A stretch of 64,000 nt of DNA, taken from Paraspadella gotoi (taxonomy: Eukaryota > Chaetognatha). Positions 34,401 to 46,931 of the stretch are shown piece by piece (position 1 is the stretch's first letter; each line of letters starts with the position of its first letter). The stretch spans positions 13,277,081 through 13,341,080 of the forward strand of contig CM119267.1 of NCBI GenBank assembly GCA_051294375.1, in the 5' to 3' direction. A program made the translations under genes and the position numbers. The notes beneath the pieces are model-generated. The model worked only from the letters and a program-made list of their open reading frames with translations. It was not told where the DNA came from and did no database searches.

Positions 34401-37400
34401 GGTTAATTAATATCCTATCATTTGGATTTTTTAAATGGTTGATCTCTTCAACATGATGACCTTCATTATCAGTGACATCAGTGACATATTTGCTACTGAC
34501 TTCAACTTTCAGGTTTTTATCGTGATCTTTGTTTTTCTTATTCTCAACTTGGTTTTCGTTATTGCCTGTGTTGATCGTTCCTTCATCGTCAATTTGATCA
34601 TTAATGTCGTCACTGCCATTGAGTTTGTTATCATCCTTATGATCAAGATAGTTGTCGCCTTTGGAAGCATCCACTTCACTTTTTACATCAAACTCCAGTA
34701 CAATGAGATCTTTGCCAGGGTTTATTATGTTCTCATCATATGGTTTCTTAAGTTGATTGATCTCATTGACATCTTCTTTGTTGTCATTTTCCGTGTTTTT
34801 GCCCACCCTGCCAGCTTTTGATATATTTTGGTCAGCAGAATTGGGATCTTCAAACTTTTTCTTGATCTCTCCAGTATCAGAGTTGTTACAGTTATCATTA
34901 GGAATGATTTCATTATCATTTTTGTTTTTATCATTAAAATCGGTAAGATCGTTATCAGTATCATCTGTGTAGTGTTTATAGTGATTATGATTTTCCTTTT
35001 CTATATACTCATTATTGGTCTTATCAAACTGGCTGCCGGCTTTTATTTCATCTTGATCAGCATTTATTGAACAATTGACTTCACTATTATCCTTCTCTAT
35101 GTCATTTGTAAATACGATTTCAACAATATCATTACAGGTATCATCAGTCGTATTGTCATAGCTAGCAAGCGTCACATCAGTATTTCTTTTTTGATTACTG
35201 ACATTATTTTTAGTTTCCAAAAATTTTTCATTACCACAATCATCATTATACTTTATTGTTTTGATATCATCGACATGGCTGATTTCATTAGATTCTTTGT
35301 CAGTATTAATTTTATCATTGTTATCAATGTTTTCTTTTTTAATCTCATTTCGAGGTTTTAACTTATCCTGTTTGTTCGAAATGTCTTTTTGGTCAACTTT
35401 ATTACCATTGCTATCCTTATTGGCAATATTAATAACATCAGTATTGGGGAGATTGACTTGTTCGCCATCTTTGTGATTGTATTTTCCATCGATATTTTCG
35501 CCATCTTGCTGATAATGTTTGTCACCATTCTTTTCTCTAACGTCAAAATAGGCCTTCTCATTATCACAGAATTCATTTTCAGTATCATTTATTGAGGACC
35601 CAATGTCACTAGGGGAAAAATCAGGATTTTCTACGTTTTTTTCAATGTAAACAATACTATTTTTATATTTATGCTCGTTGCAATCTTCATTTTTTTCATC
35701 ATTGACTTCCTCGATTTTAGTTTTTTTTTCCTTGTTTAAGGGGTCTTCGATATTTTTTACCAAACTTGCATTTTTGTCTAGTAGCTTAATTGCATTGGCT
35801 TCATTTACTTTGTTGAGAGCAAACTCGCTCAAACTATTGAGATATTCAAATTTGTTGTTGATATCTTTTAGATTTTCTTGGCTATTGGATTCAGTATCTT
35901 TTAATGGTTTTCTGTTGTTGTTTACATTATTTTCTGTGGCTTTGATTCCAATGCAACAATTGTTTTGTTCATTATTTCTAAGCTCATTATTTGATTTTTT
36001 TCTGTCTGTTTGAAAGTTCTGCTGTTCCTTCTCTACTTCTTTATCAGTTTCAATTATTTGATCAATTATGTTGTTGTGGCCAAAATGTGTATTTTTCGGA
36101 TAATGATTTTCACTCATATCGTCTTTGTTGCCCTTTAGTTGGTCATCATTGCAATTTTTGGACATAACTTGACTTTTTCTACTACTATTTATTTTACTCT
36201 GGTCCTTTTGCAGGCTGTTTTGAAGTGAATCCTGATTTATCATGCTTCTATATCCAGTATCACAGGATATAGAATCGTTTGCAGGTATTTTCGTGATATC
36301 ATCGTTTTCATGGTAAATACATAAGGTCTCATTTAAATTACTTTCTTTTAAAGAATCGGGTTCCTCAATTTCTCCAGAAGTTTGAAAACTTTTCGGTTTT
36401 TGTTTAGTGACGTGAGGGCCAGAAAAATATTTTTCTTTGTTGTTTTCAGGCTGTTTGATACGGCTTGGAGACTGAACATCGTCCTGTTTTTTAATTTCTT
36501 GCATTAAACTAGAGTAATTTACGGTGTCTGTTTTTTGGCTGAATTTATTTTCGCTATTTTGGTTCCTGGCAATAACAACATCAAGGTGGCGAGGAACACT
36601 CTCTTCTTTGTACTTGCATTTTTCATTTTGCGTCGCTCTCGTATCATGTTTGTCTTCGTTATCATATGTGTTTGTAACGTTTGGTTCGCCGCTGTCTTTC
36701 TTGAAGGGTGGGTTATTCGGGATAAGGTCAAAACTATTTGAACTGTCGACGCCATATGGAAAATTCCCATTGGAATGCGCGCCATCATCTGATATGACAT
36801 CTTTTACTTTTCCATTCCAATCTTTAGTTACTAATCGTTCGATGTTCACCGGTTCTTTTGCTCCGTTCGGCTTTGATTCGCTCGCCCCATCGTTTGTCGG
36901 CGAATCGGATTTCTCCTCCTTGCCCCTTCCTTTTCCAACTCTCGGCCATTCAACAGATCCGTCTTTATCCCTCAGCCAATCCGGTTCTCCGGCCACACAG
37001 TTTTTCAGTCCGCAAGAGATGGGACAATCTCTCCTCATCCGTCGATGGGTGTCCCTTCGAGGAGGTTTCGCCGGCGAAGGGGTCTCGGAAACGTCGCAGA
37101 AGCCGGAGTCGTTCATCAAGTCTGCAAAGGAGGAATCCGCCGTCGAATCGGTCAGCGGACGAAAGCCCGTCGCCGTCGCCGACAACGACGACGCCCGCGA
37201 GGGATAAAAGTCTTCCTTCTTCTTAATCTCCACGCTGTCGTTGGGTCCCAAAAGAAGGAGGAACTGGTCGCCATTTCGAGCGCAGACGATTCCAGGGGAA
37301 GAGGTAGTTTCCGGTGCCGGAGGAATCATCCCGTCATCCCTCGTCTCTCCGACCTTCGTTTCGGCAAAATTCTCGTCGCCGGAAAAGTCTTCGCTCCGAC

Positions 37401-38916
37401 TCGACCAGCGCAGCTTCGTTCCGCCGGACGACGTCTCCTCTCCAGCGGAGGTGTCCGTCCCGTCGCTGGCGAGGCTGTGCCCGGATTTGCTACGGAGCCG
37501 CGGCACATTGGGGAGGCGAACGTCATCGTCCTCCTCGTAATCGTCGAGGAGGTGGGCGTGTCTCACTTCAACTTCCGCGTAACATCCTTCTCGACACGAT
37601 CTCCGGCCGAACTCGTGACGGAAATGACGAAACACGGCGCCGTCCTTAACGTCGCCGAAGGAGAAGACTTTGACGCGTCCGTTGACGATCCTCGAACCCT
37701 TGGCGGATCTTTCGACGAGAGTCTTGACGGAGTTTTCGTCGGGTCCGCCGACGAAGGATCTACTAGACTCGGTGATGTAAGTGACGGACTCGACCGGGCC
37801 GGATGTTACCGACGATGTCGGCGTCGGAAAGTCAGAGTCGGCCGTGGAACGGTTCGTCAACATGGCGTCCTTGGATTGCGGCGGCGAATATACGAGCCTT
37901 CCGTCTACGGGGAAGATCGTCTCTTCGTCCTCGACGCTGGAGAAACGAGTGCAGAGAAGACTGGCGACGGGAGGTACTGCGAGCTCGAGCTCAGGGGTCC
38001 CGCCGTCTGTGGCGACTGGAGATGGTCTGCCGAAAATCGTCTCAGTGACGATCTCGACTCTTTCGTCGGGCTCGATCCGAGACTTCGCTCGATTCTCTGA
38101 CGACGAGCGGCGATGATCTTCGTTTTCTTTGTCGTCGGTCTCTGCGCGGTCGAGCCGCTTGGGCTTCTTCTTGCCTTCGTTTCTCCGCACGCAAGACAGG
38201 GCTCGCTTGAAGCCGCAGCCGCAACTCGCTCCCTTTTTTTTCTTTCTCGTCTTCGCGGGTTCGTCGTCGATGAGAATTCGATCGAGCGGAGATCGAGTCG
38301 AGTTGGACGGGATGGAGGGAGTTCGGACTGCGATGGGAAAATTGGGATTAGAGAGTAAGTTAGAGAGTTAGCTGTGTCGGTGTGACTGAGTGACTCTCAC
38401 ATAAATCTGCTTCAAAACTTTTTTTTTAACTTTAAAAGGTTTTATGACATTTTTAATCATTATTTAATCAATATTGTCTTTAAAGATGTTTCGTTCGTGT
38501 CTCGAAACTCTTTTTTCTGAAATAATTATCATTCCTCCCATCCCTCACCGGATGTTGATGTTGACTCAAAGTCCCCGTATCCCAGGGTCCCCACGCTCGT
38601 CTTTTCTCCCGGTCGGGTTACGTGCGTGTAGCGGTGACGCTTGACTTCCCGCCACGAAGTCGGGGCGTTGGACGCGCTTGACTCGGGCGCGGCGATGCCT
38701 AACGAGATGGGATGTGTGGGAAAAAAGAAAAGCAGATCAGGCGGAGAGTCTCGGTGGAGAATGTTGAGAATTATGAGAATAAAATAAAAGCTCGGATATA
38801 TACTTCGTTTATTCTGTTTACGATACACGCTTTAAAAAAAGACGATGTTTGAATAATCGTTGCCAATTCATCCGAAGCAGGGAGGGATGCAGAAAAAAGG
38901 AGAAAAATACTTTGTG

Positions 38917-38991
<75 letters not shown>

Positions 38992-40207
38992 TGAATGAAT
39001 ATAAACGAATACGGTCTTGGGCATTGGGCACGCCTATTGCGGCCTATTTAGCCTTTTGGCTCAGATAGTAATATCGTTACGCATTGAACAGATGACTGTG
39101 TTCAACATTTAAGATACTAAACATTACAACGGAAATAGTTGAGAACACGATTTTTAAAAAAATTAGTGTGTTTAGGACAATCAAAACCGTAAAATTTAAG
39201 ATAACAATGATTAGATGTAATATCTTTGTTTTAACAAAACGTAATTGGAGATTTGTACGTCTTAGGGTCATCAAGTTTCATTTCTTCTAAGATGTCTCGA
39301 AAAAGTTAATTGTTTTTTTTTTTAATGTTTTCTAGCCTTCCTTTGGCTCTTGAGATGATTTTGTTTTTGAGGTAGGATTCTCCTGCTGCATCTTATACGA
39401 GCTTTGCTGATGTATGGCCCTCAAATGTAGCTTCTCTAATTTAAACCACTGATGATCGGACATTGTAAGCCAGATGACACTGGAGTAATCAAAAATAGAA
39501 GTGACAAGGCTATTGTAAATCTAAAACACAGATCTAAAGTTGTTTATTTTTCCTTTGTTTGCTAGTTTTTTGATGGCCATGATTTTGGTTTTTGCTTTGT
39601 CAGTGAGTTGGTCAATGAATTTGATCCATTGTAGTTTATTATCTAGGACCATCAGCAGTTTGAATTCCTTGTTGAAAAGTAGGGTAAAGTTCTAGAGAAC
39701 CATTATGATGGCTTGGACACCTACTAAATATGGTTGAAACTGATTTACCTGGTGATAATTGTAATTGCCAGGTTTCACACCGTCTTACAATTTTGCTTCA
39801 TCTAGAGTTTTCCCGCTCGCCCAGATGGATGTGTCATCTGCGTACTTTGCACCCCTGCTTACCAAACCATGTTCGGTTGGAAGATCGTCCACGTAAAAAG
39901 TAAAGATGTTTGGACTGATTATCCCTCCCTATGCTGCACCTTTTTGCAGCGTTACTGTTTTAGATATAGTGTTGCCGTAACAACATTTATCTCTCTCTGT
40001 TGTAAGTATGAATTGATGATTCTTATCAGTTCTTCTGGATATCTGGCTTTAAACATTTTTAAAATGAGGCCATCGCTTCACATTTAGTTAAAAGCGACTG
40101 AGAAATCTAAAGCAACAGCATGGGTGCACTTTCTTTTTCGAAATCCAGAGTAGATACGAGTCTTACTCCATTCTCTTGAGCACCCCTATTTTTTATGTAA
40201 GCAGATT

Positions 40208-40257
<50 letters not shown>

Positions 40258-41521
40258 CAATGTCTTTTTCTTTTCCTTCTTGTTATTTTTGGTCCTCCAT
40301 GAATGAATGAATGAATGAAATTCAAAAAAATAAAATTTCGGTCCTACTTTTCCAAACCAGTATATATATATACAAGTATATATTATTATTGGCAAACCAG
40401 AATTTGAGAACCAGAGACTTTGTCGGTCCGTCGGTCCGCCCCCTCAATCTTGTCGGGCACTCACTTATATCATGTCAGAACATTGAATTATGATAAATTA
40501 TGCAAAAATTAGAAAAAACGAAAAAATATATTTCACTATTTGAACGCCAGTTACTCATGAGTGCATGGGGCGAGTGACCTGAAATTTTGTATGTGGGTAG
40601 GAAAGTGTGTGATTAAACTGGAAATCAAGTTTCTATGGAATTGTCTGAGTGGAAATGAGTTTAAATAGAAAAACCAAAAAACCTGTTTCACTAATTGATT
40701 ATGCTTCTTTTTCTTTTCATATTAAATGTAAATGCAAGATGTATTAATTAATAAAATAATTAATCAGTTAATTAATCAATTAGTCAATTAATTAATAATT
40801 AAATAAGCAGTCAATTAATTAAGTCAATCATTATCGGAATTATTCTCATCGTCGTCATTGCTTTTGTCGTAGTTAGTGACGAAAAGACCTAAAAACAAAC
40901 ATTTGGGATCAAATTAATTAATTAATTGCCTAATTAATTATTAATTATATAATTATTAATTAATTAATTAATTACCGATAATGATCGTGTGAAGATCCGA
41001 CATTGTTTGCTCAAACTTGTTTATTAACTTCCTTAGATTGAAATATCAAGGTGTCAAATAATAGAGAAAAGGGAAACTGATTTAAAAAAGTATGATGATA
41101 TTATAACGGGAGAAAATCATGAAAAGGGAAAATAAATTTTAAAAATGCGTTAATAATAAGCAGGGCCGTTAAGCTTCTATTGCGTAATAAATTTTAAACT
41201 TAAACAAGACTTCAACTTGACTATGAATATCCCATCATCTTCACGCTCACCTTCACCGTCGTGGGAATAATCCACGGAGTTGTCCAGCGACACTCCGGAG
41301 TCTAAGTCTCCGGATTTTCTGAATCCCCCTGAGGCGCCGCTCGATGACCTCCTCGTCCGCAGCGCGATGTCGAGGAATCGCCGAGGTTTGGAGCGGCGCT
41401 GTCGGCGAGACCCTTGGCAAAGGACAAGGGCGAAGCCCGTGAGAACTATGACGAACGCAAGGACGACGACGACGAGGACGACGACGACGAAAAAATCGTC
41501 TCCATGAAAAATAGTTTTCAT
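31377..41521 (-). CDS. Very large protein with N-terminal membrane-anchor-like segment and about 31 degenerate repeats; unknown function
   Basis: Best model: 41521-41251, 38698-38549, 38327-32217 and 31402-31377, all phase-1 junctions, 2185 aa. Residues 10-36 are hydrophobic (FFVVVVLVVVVLAFVIVL...), followed by a basic stop (RRQRRSKPRR), which would leave the rest cytoplasmic. Exon 3 alone encodes 2036 codons. Its first 480 or so are GC-rich and Ser/Asp/Arg-rich; the next 1000 are AT-rich and Asn/Asp/Lys/Ile-rich; the last 490 are tandem units like INDEGIKPNEGSIPDN. No Met occurs in the open part upstream of 38190, so upstream exons are required. The last junction is uncertain: without it the frame ends at TAG 32197-32199, and other phases of the last exon are open longer. 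An alternative first exon is at 41881-41722. I recognise no known domain. Confidence 0.7.
31651..31787. repeat. Short inverted repeat in the last intron
   Basis: GAGGCTGAAAAATTAAAAAA and TTTAGATTTTTCTGCCTC pair across an AT-rich centre. The remainder of 31403-32196 holds nothing recognisable. Confidence 0.6.
32217..38327 (-). CDS. Giant gene, exon 3 (6.1 kb)
   Basis: Acceptor CATCGCAG at 38328-38335; donor CAG|GTGAAA after 32217. Reading stays open for 6.1 kb despite strong AT bias in the middle, which argues for real coding. Plus-strand frames here are shadows of the 45-48-bp periodicity. Confidence 0.85.
32330..33760 (-). repeat. About 31 tandem 45-48-bp coding repeats
   Basis: On plus the unit reads like CCTCATCATTGATATCGTC then GGATCCCTCGTTAGGCTTGA. 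Length alternates by whole codons (15, 16 or 17 residues), so the frame is kept. Core consensus is E-G-I-K-P-N-E-x-S-I-P-D-[DN]-I-N. Confidence 0.92.
38549..38698 (-). CDS. Giant gene, exon 2
   Basis: Between CTCGTTAG and the GTGAGG donor; encodes GIAAPESSASNAPTSWREVK... in phase 1 at both ends. Confidence 0.7.
38919..38986 (+). repeat. (GA)n microsatellite
   Basis: About 34 GA units followed by (ATGA)4. Overlapping poly-Leu/Ser frames are artefacts. Confidence 0.97.
39310..40185 (-). pseudogene. Dead LINE reverse transcriptase (jockey/R1-like), 5'-truncated
   Basis: Minus-strand translation in shifting frames gives RT landmarks in order: GFRKRKCTHAVALDFSVAF (40147-40090), GLILKMFKARYPEELIRIIN, GGIISPNIFTFYVDDLP, the catalytic YADD (39844-39833) followed by TSIWASGKTLDEAKL, and the thumb-like KLQWIKFIDQLTDKAKTKIM...VTSIFDYSSVIWL. 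Several stops and at least two frameshifts make it inactive. It ends in an A-rich stretch near 39310-39330, and its upstream end abuts the (GA)n at 40209. It sits in intron 1 of the giant gene, on the same strand. Confidence 0.85.
40209..40253 (+). repeat. (GA)n microsatellite
   Basis: About 22 GA units between the LINE relic and a family A copy. Confidence 0.97.
40417..41022 (-). repeat. Family A interspersed repeat
   Basis: Runs from ACTTTGTCGGTCCGTCGGTC to GATCCGACATTGTTTGCTCA, AACTTGTT. Shares the ACGACGATGAGAATAATTCC-type centre with 10160-10260. The palindromic outer end is missing, so it is internally intact but end-truncated. Confidence 0.85.
41251..41521 (-). CDS. Giant gene, exon 1 (membrane-anchor-like)
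   Basis: ATG at 41521, donor GTGAGC after 41251, phase 1. The hydrophobic run is written largely in GTC codons, i.e. a (GTC)n microsatellite. An acceptor (GTTCGTCATAG) after that run would let exon 41881-41722 splice in phase at 41445, bypassing the anchor. Confidence 0.6.
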
Positions 41522-41721
41522 CGACGTTGGGAAAATGATTTAAATATTTCTTATTCTTCTCCTTCCTCCTTCTATCGTCGCGATAGCGATTTCGTATTCA
41601 TTTAATTTGGAGAGGAACCTCTTTTGGTCGGACGAACGACGACGACCACAACGACCACAAAAACTACGACGACGACGACGATGCCAACGAACCTCGACGA
41701 TTTTGTTTCACGCGAACTTAC

Positions 41722-41881
41722 CTTTCTCGTCGTCGTCTAAGTCGTCGTCGTCTCCCGTCCTTCGTTCCGCCGCAGGGTGCCGCGCCGTAGCCGGCGCCGA
41801 CGCAGCGAGGGAGGAGAAACCAGCGCCGATTGGTCTGCGCTGCGTCGACGGCGACGCGGACAAGCGTTCGGTGCTCCTCAT
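41722..41881 (-). CDS. Alternative first exon of the giant gene
   Basis: ATG at 41881 (MRSTERLSASPSTQRRPIG...), ends DDDDLDDDEK at a strong GTAAGT donor in phase 1. It matches phase with the internal acceptor at 41445. Could also be a separate upstream exon. Confidence 0.5.
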
Positions 41882-43100
41882 GACGTCGGACCGGGGGGGG
41901 GGGAAGAAGGTAAGGAAGAAGGTAAGGAAGAAGCTGATAGGAGGAAGAGGTTGATGAAGAGAAAAGGATAGTGGGAAAGGAAAAGGGGGCAAGAGAAGGA
42001 GTTGTTGTCTCGCCTCTTAGTTCCTGAGACTCGAGGTTCCGGGAGAAATTTCAAGGGGGAACTTTGCGGAAAATTGGCTGCGAAAACCTTAAGTGGGGAG
42101 AAATCGAGAAGGGGGGGGGGTGGAGTGAATAATACAGATTAGGAATCGAATAATAAATCGAATTGTTCAGAGGGAAAAGGGCACTTATCTTAAGGAAAAG
42201 AAAATTCTTCTCTCTGAAAATACTTTGGAAGGAAAATATTAAAGGGTCAATATGCTTTTTAGGCCAGCCTTTGGAATAATAAATTCCATATTTTACATAT
42301 TTTTTTAAAATTATGTACGGTATACTCTCGGGAAAGGAAATTTAACAGTCGGGTGAGGTAGTGTCACGATTTTAACGAATCTAAGGAAAAATTGAGAGGA
42401 TAATCCGGTGAGATAGTCAGAATAAACTACAATGGAGAGAGAGAATTTGGAAAGTAGCAGAAAAACTAGAAGAAGAAGGTAATTAATAGCAGAAGTTATA
42501 AAATGACTATTTTTTGCAAAGTTCCAATCGCCGCAAAGCAGAGAAAGAGATTAGAATTCGAAATTCTCTGTCACCCAGAACTGGCATCTTCCTCTCCAAA
42601 AGAAATCGTGTCTTCAACACACACTCCATCCAAGAAAAAAAAAAATATCAAAGAAAGTTTCTGCAAGACTCGACTGTCAAAAAAGGAATTATCTTGCCGA
42701 TCGGAGCGGGAAACGAAGCTCCTGACCTTCTTCGCTGACGTCCGAAATCAAAACAAAAAAAAGCAAAATTGAGTCGAATGAACGACAGCCGAGTCATTAG
42801 TCAATCTTAGGACCGTTTGGATTCGATTTCAATGGAACAATATGAGATTGAATAAAAAAACACTAAAGGTTCTCATCCTCGGGAATAATTTTTTTTCTTC
42901 CTGTTTTAAAAAAGAAATTGCGTTGGCGGGATCTGCAAGTGATCCCTTTGATCCTCCCTACATTTTTACACCCGAAAAATAAAAACAAAAACCTCGAGGC
43001 TTTGTTGTGTCTACAACCGTCACCCCCGCCCTTCAACTCCAGATTTTTAGGGCAATCAGTCAATTCAAGGCTTTGTCTTTGACTCCTCTTACCTTCTCTC

Positions 43101-43230
43101 GAATTTCCAGGTTTTCTCGCGGTTTTCGATCGAACGATTGAATTCCATCGGGATCGTCGTCGTCGTCGTCGTCGTCGTCATCGTCCTTTCCCTCATCGAA
43201 GGCGCCATCGTTCACAATGTTCGTTACGTC
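43101..43230 (-). CDS. Candidate orphan exon with Asp run
   Basis: On minus the frame NIVNDGAFDEGKDDDDDD...DPDGIQSFDRKPREN ends at a good GTAAGA donor (phase 0). A second frame has an ATG (MAPSMRERT...). No clear acceptor was found. Could be an upstream exon of the giant gene or chance around a (GTC)n run; a plus-strand reading also exists. Confidence 0.3.
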
Positions 43231-43440
43231 ATCGTTTACGGTTTTTTGTTTTTTGTGTGTTTTTTTTTTGCAGGGAGAAGAGAGAAAACAATCTTAAGTT
43301 AAAAAGATCGTTTTCCTTCGTGCAGATAACCGAGAAAAAAAAAGGTTAAAAAGATTTTAAAATACAATACAAAAAAAATTTCGTTTTCCGTCGATAAACC
43401 CGAAGAAAGAAAAGGTGAATGGAAAAAACGCAAAACAACG

Positions 43441-43550
<110 letters not shown>

Positions 43551-44699
43551 CATTGTTGGGTGCCAAATGTTTTTGACCACCGGATTAGATTTGATTGTCC
43601 GCTACAGAGAGTTTGCAAATAATTGCTGCCAGTACAACCAGATAATTTTAAAATTGTACAAAATAGAAGAAAAAAAGAAAACATTTTCATGACTAAAAAG
43701 TTGAATAATAATATCTAAGTACAGAAATGAACAACTCCATTAAACACATTGCAAGACTAACAAAAGATTTTAAAAAAATAAGAAAGGCGAAACTTCCGGT
43801 CGCAAATGAAAAGAGCTCACCTCAGTTGGAGGACAAACGAAGAGCAAACAAATGATCAAGACGAGAAAAAAAATATGTGTTGCTGTGAACGACAGTTTTT
43901 TCTTTTTTTAGTTTTGGCACTTTTTTTGGGGTAGATTCGAATTATAAAAAAAAATTTAAAAGGTGACCAGAAAGAATTTCACTAATTTCTCTGCTCAGAC
44001 TCTTTTTCCTTAGCTTGGTCTACACTTGGTCGTTGCTTGATTTCAATGTTTTTGTTTTCTTACGATGGCGTTGGCGTTGTTTTGGTTACTCATACCGAAG
44101 ACGGCGAATTCATTTTGGTGACTTTTCATTTTTTGGAATTGCGCAGTGGCCCCTCAAAAAGTGAAAGCTTTCGAGTAAGCGGAGCCTTATTCGGTCCAAA
44201 TGGAGAAAGCGGATTTTTTTAGTAAAGAAAAAATAAAGCGCAGGCCAAATGCGCTTTCTCCGCGACCAGGTTAAATTAATATTTTTATTACTTTTATTTC
44301 GAAGAAAGTTCGTTAAATAGTAAAAGGTTGTATTTGACGATAGAAAGAATATATTTTTTTTCTTTGTTAGGCCTGGGTCCAGATTTTTCGCATGAATCTA
44401 ACCTGACATTAATCTCCCCCCAAGGATCTTAACTCTTGGGTTAATCCCCGCCGACACGCGGACCGCGCGGGAGGTCGTTTTATCTCTCTCTCTCTCTCTG
44501 TCATCCTCTTTTCCTCCCTTTTTTTCCTTTCTTTTTCTTACTCTCTACCTTTTTCTCCTCACTCTTTCTCCTTCTCACTCTCTTTCTCACCCCTTTTTCT
44601 CTTTTGTTTTCCCCTCGAGTCTCACGAGAAACAAATAATCGAGGGTCCTCCGCCAAAGAGGGGATTCCTGACGCGTCACCGACTCTGGAATGTCGACAA

Positions 44700-44740
<41 letters not shown>

Positions 44741-45767
44741 TTTTATTTTATTTCCTTGCTCCCTTTCTTTCCTTCTTTATCCCTCACTCGTCTCTCTTTC
44801 ATATTCCTAATTTATTCCTATTCTTAATTCGAGCATTCTTTTTTTTCGCTATCTCCCTCTCTCTCTCTCCCTCTCTCTCTTCCCGACCAAGTCGCCCACG
44901 CTGAAAATCCATTTTTTCCCAAATAGGGAAAAGCCGTCTTGGTTCTCACCGGGGCGAAACCTGATCAAAAAAACCTCCGGTGAATTCGACGATTTATTAA
45001 TTATGCAAATAAATCGCCGCCGCCGCCGATTTAGAGAATGAGAGGGAGACAAAAGAGAAGAATTCAAGAAAAATATACTGGGGACAGAGACAGAGATACT
45101 GTGGTTTTTTTTTCGCTATGCTTTTACTCCCCCTCCTTTGTCAATTGTGAGGGAGTTTCGAAGAGCATTTTTTGGGGGGTACTAGGTGCTCGATAATCGA
45201 TCATAGCGTAGAGAAAAAGGACTTTTACTGTGTTTAGGTACAATACATGCGCCAAAATGTCACCTGATCTTCTGTCCTTATGACCGGGTCAAATGTCCAA
45301 CGAACCTATCGAAAGATACGGGGGCGACGAGAGAGATTCCACTTTTTTATATTCATCGCTTCGCCAATTTTAAAAAAAAAGAATTTTCACTGATATTTTA
45401 CTCGAAAAATTATATTCTCACAAAAACCCAAAAAATATTTTTCAAATTTTTTACGAGTCGGATCTCTCGTCAGCGTCTCGTACTCTCCCCCTGGTATCCA
45501 TGGCAACGCCTTCTCCCTCTTGTTTTCGAGGATGTTATGATTTCTCTTGTTTTTTTCTTTAGCGATATTTTTTGAATAAGACCCTGTTTGCGAATCGAGG
45601 AAGCGGATGTTTGAATAGAACGGAAAACCTGGAAAGTGGGAGGAGCCGGGTGGCGCGGAGTGGCGGAGCATCGGAGCAGCTGGCAAAATGGCACGCACGA
45701 TCGGTAGGCGTGCATCGCGATTGGAAAATGAGGATCGAGATGCTTTTTTTTGGGGTTTTCTTTATAC

Positions 45768-46713
45768 AGAGTGTCTCAAGCGTACAGTCACTTTACAAAT
45801 GAACACTGTGTCAAATTGGTTACATGAATGATTAATTTGAAAGAACTACCGGAAAGATGAGTTCATACAGTTTTTTATGATATCTCCATTATCATGTTTA
45901 TTTGTACTTTTGTTGACACAATGCAAATGAGGGGGGATTTTTGGTTTGAAAATTGATCAAAAAATTTAGGTGATGTTAAATTTTTAAAGTTGTCCTGCTT
46001 TTGGTAAAAAAAAAAACTGTTTATGTTATATTACAGAAAGCTACTATGTTTTTTGAGCCTTTGCCTAAGATTTTTGTAGATTAGGAATAATTGATGATGA
46101 TGATAATGATTTCAGAAGAGAAGATTCAAAGAATAATTGTGAAGAAAATTTGCTTTCATGAACGCTTATTAAGTTTACCTTCGGGAAACTGTGAAATGCT
46201 ACAATTTAGTATGCATATAAAGTTAGATGTATATAGTATATCTTACTACTATAACTATTTTCCAGCATACTGCAGCTAATAAGCATTGCCAATGTAATTG
46301 GCTTTGTCAAACCAGTTGTATATCTGTAACAATTTTTAAATTAAAACCTATCAAATACTCTTAAATCTGGACTATGGTAAAAATCTGTCAGGAAAGGCCT
46401 ATGACCATGACCATACCGTGGCGACATATTATTATGTAACCGAGTAGCTGAAAAAAAAATCCTTTGGGTATTTAGAAACATTTGAATTTTTCAAAATTTA
46501 TAAAAAGTTATTTCCGACATTTACTTGATAATGATGATAATGATGATAATGATAATGATGATGATAACATGTGACATAATTGTTTGATTTTAAAAATAAA
46601 GACATCAAATGAAACTGTAAGAACTTCTGGATCAGTACAGTAAATGCATTTTTAATAAATGTACTGATTCACTGTATTCATTTGTAAAGTGACTTTACGC
46701 TTGAGACACTCTG
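45768..46713. mobile_element. Tc1/mariner-type non-autonomous transposon
   Basis: Inverted ends begin CAGAGTGTCTCAAGCGTA and continue AGTCACTTTACAAATGAA (about 40 bp). Both ends are flanked by TA, the expected duplication. The 946-bp body has no transposase frame and includes TGATGATAATGAT tracts. One TIR mismatch only (ACA/AAA), so it is fairly young. Confidence 0.9.
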
Positions 46714-46750
46714 TATTTTAAGAAAGCTTAAAAATCGGTTTCACGTTTTC

Positions 46751-46752
46751 TC

Positions 46753-46844
<92 letters not shown>
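46751..46844 (+). repeat. (CT)n microsatellite
   Basis: About 47 CT units immediately downstream of the TIR transposon. Confidence 0.97.
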
Positions 46845-46848
<4 letters not shown>

Positions 46849-46900
46849 GCATTTATCTCTTGTATTCATCGTCCTCGGCTGAAGTGGAGATTTAAGTGTT

Positions 46901-46931
46901 CCCGCCCCCGGGCGCCCGCCCCGCCCCCTTT
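46901..46931 (+). promoter_or_regulatory. GC-box cluster
   Basis: CCCGCCCCCGGGCGCCCGCC then CCGCCCCC: several Sp1/KLF-type sites in an otherwise AT-rich interval, followed by TTTATCGCCAATAAAA. A regulatory role for either flanking gene is inference. Confidence 0.35.

Noticed and set aside
36524-38116. Long plus-strand frames at 36.5-38.1 kb
   Set aside because: Shadows of the giant exon; the minus strand links in phase to upstream exons.
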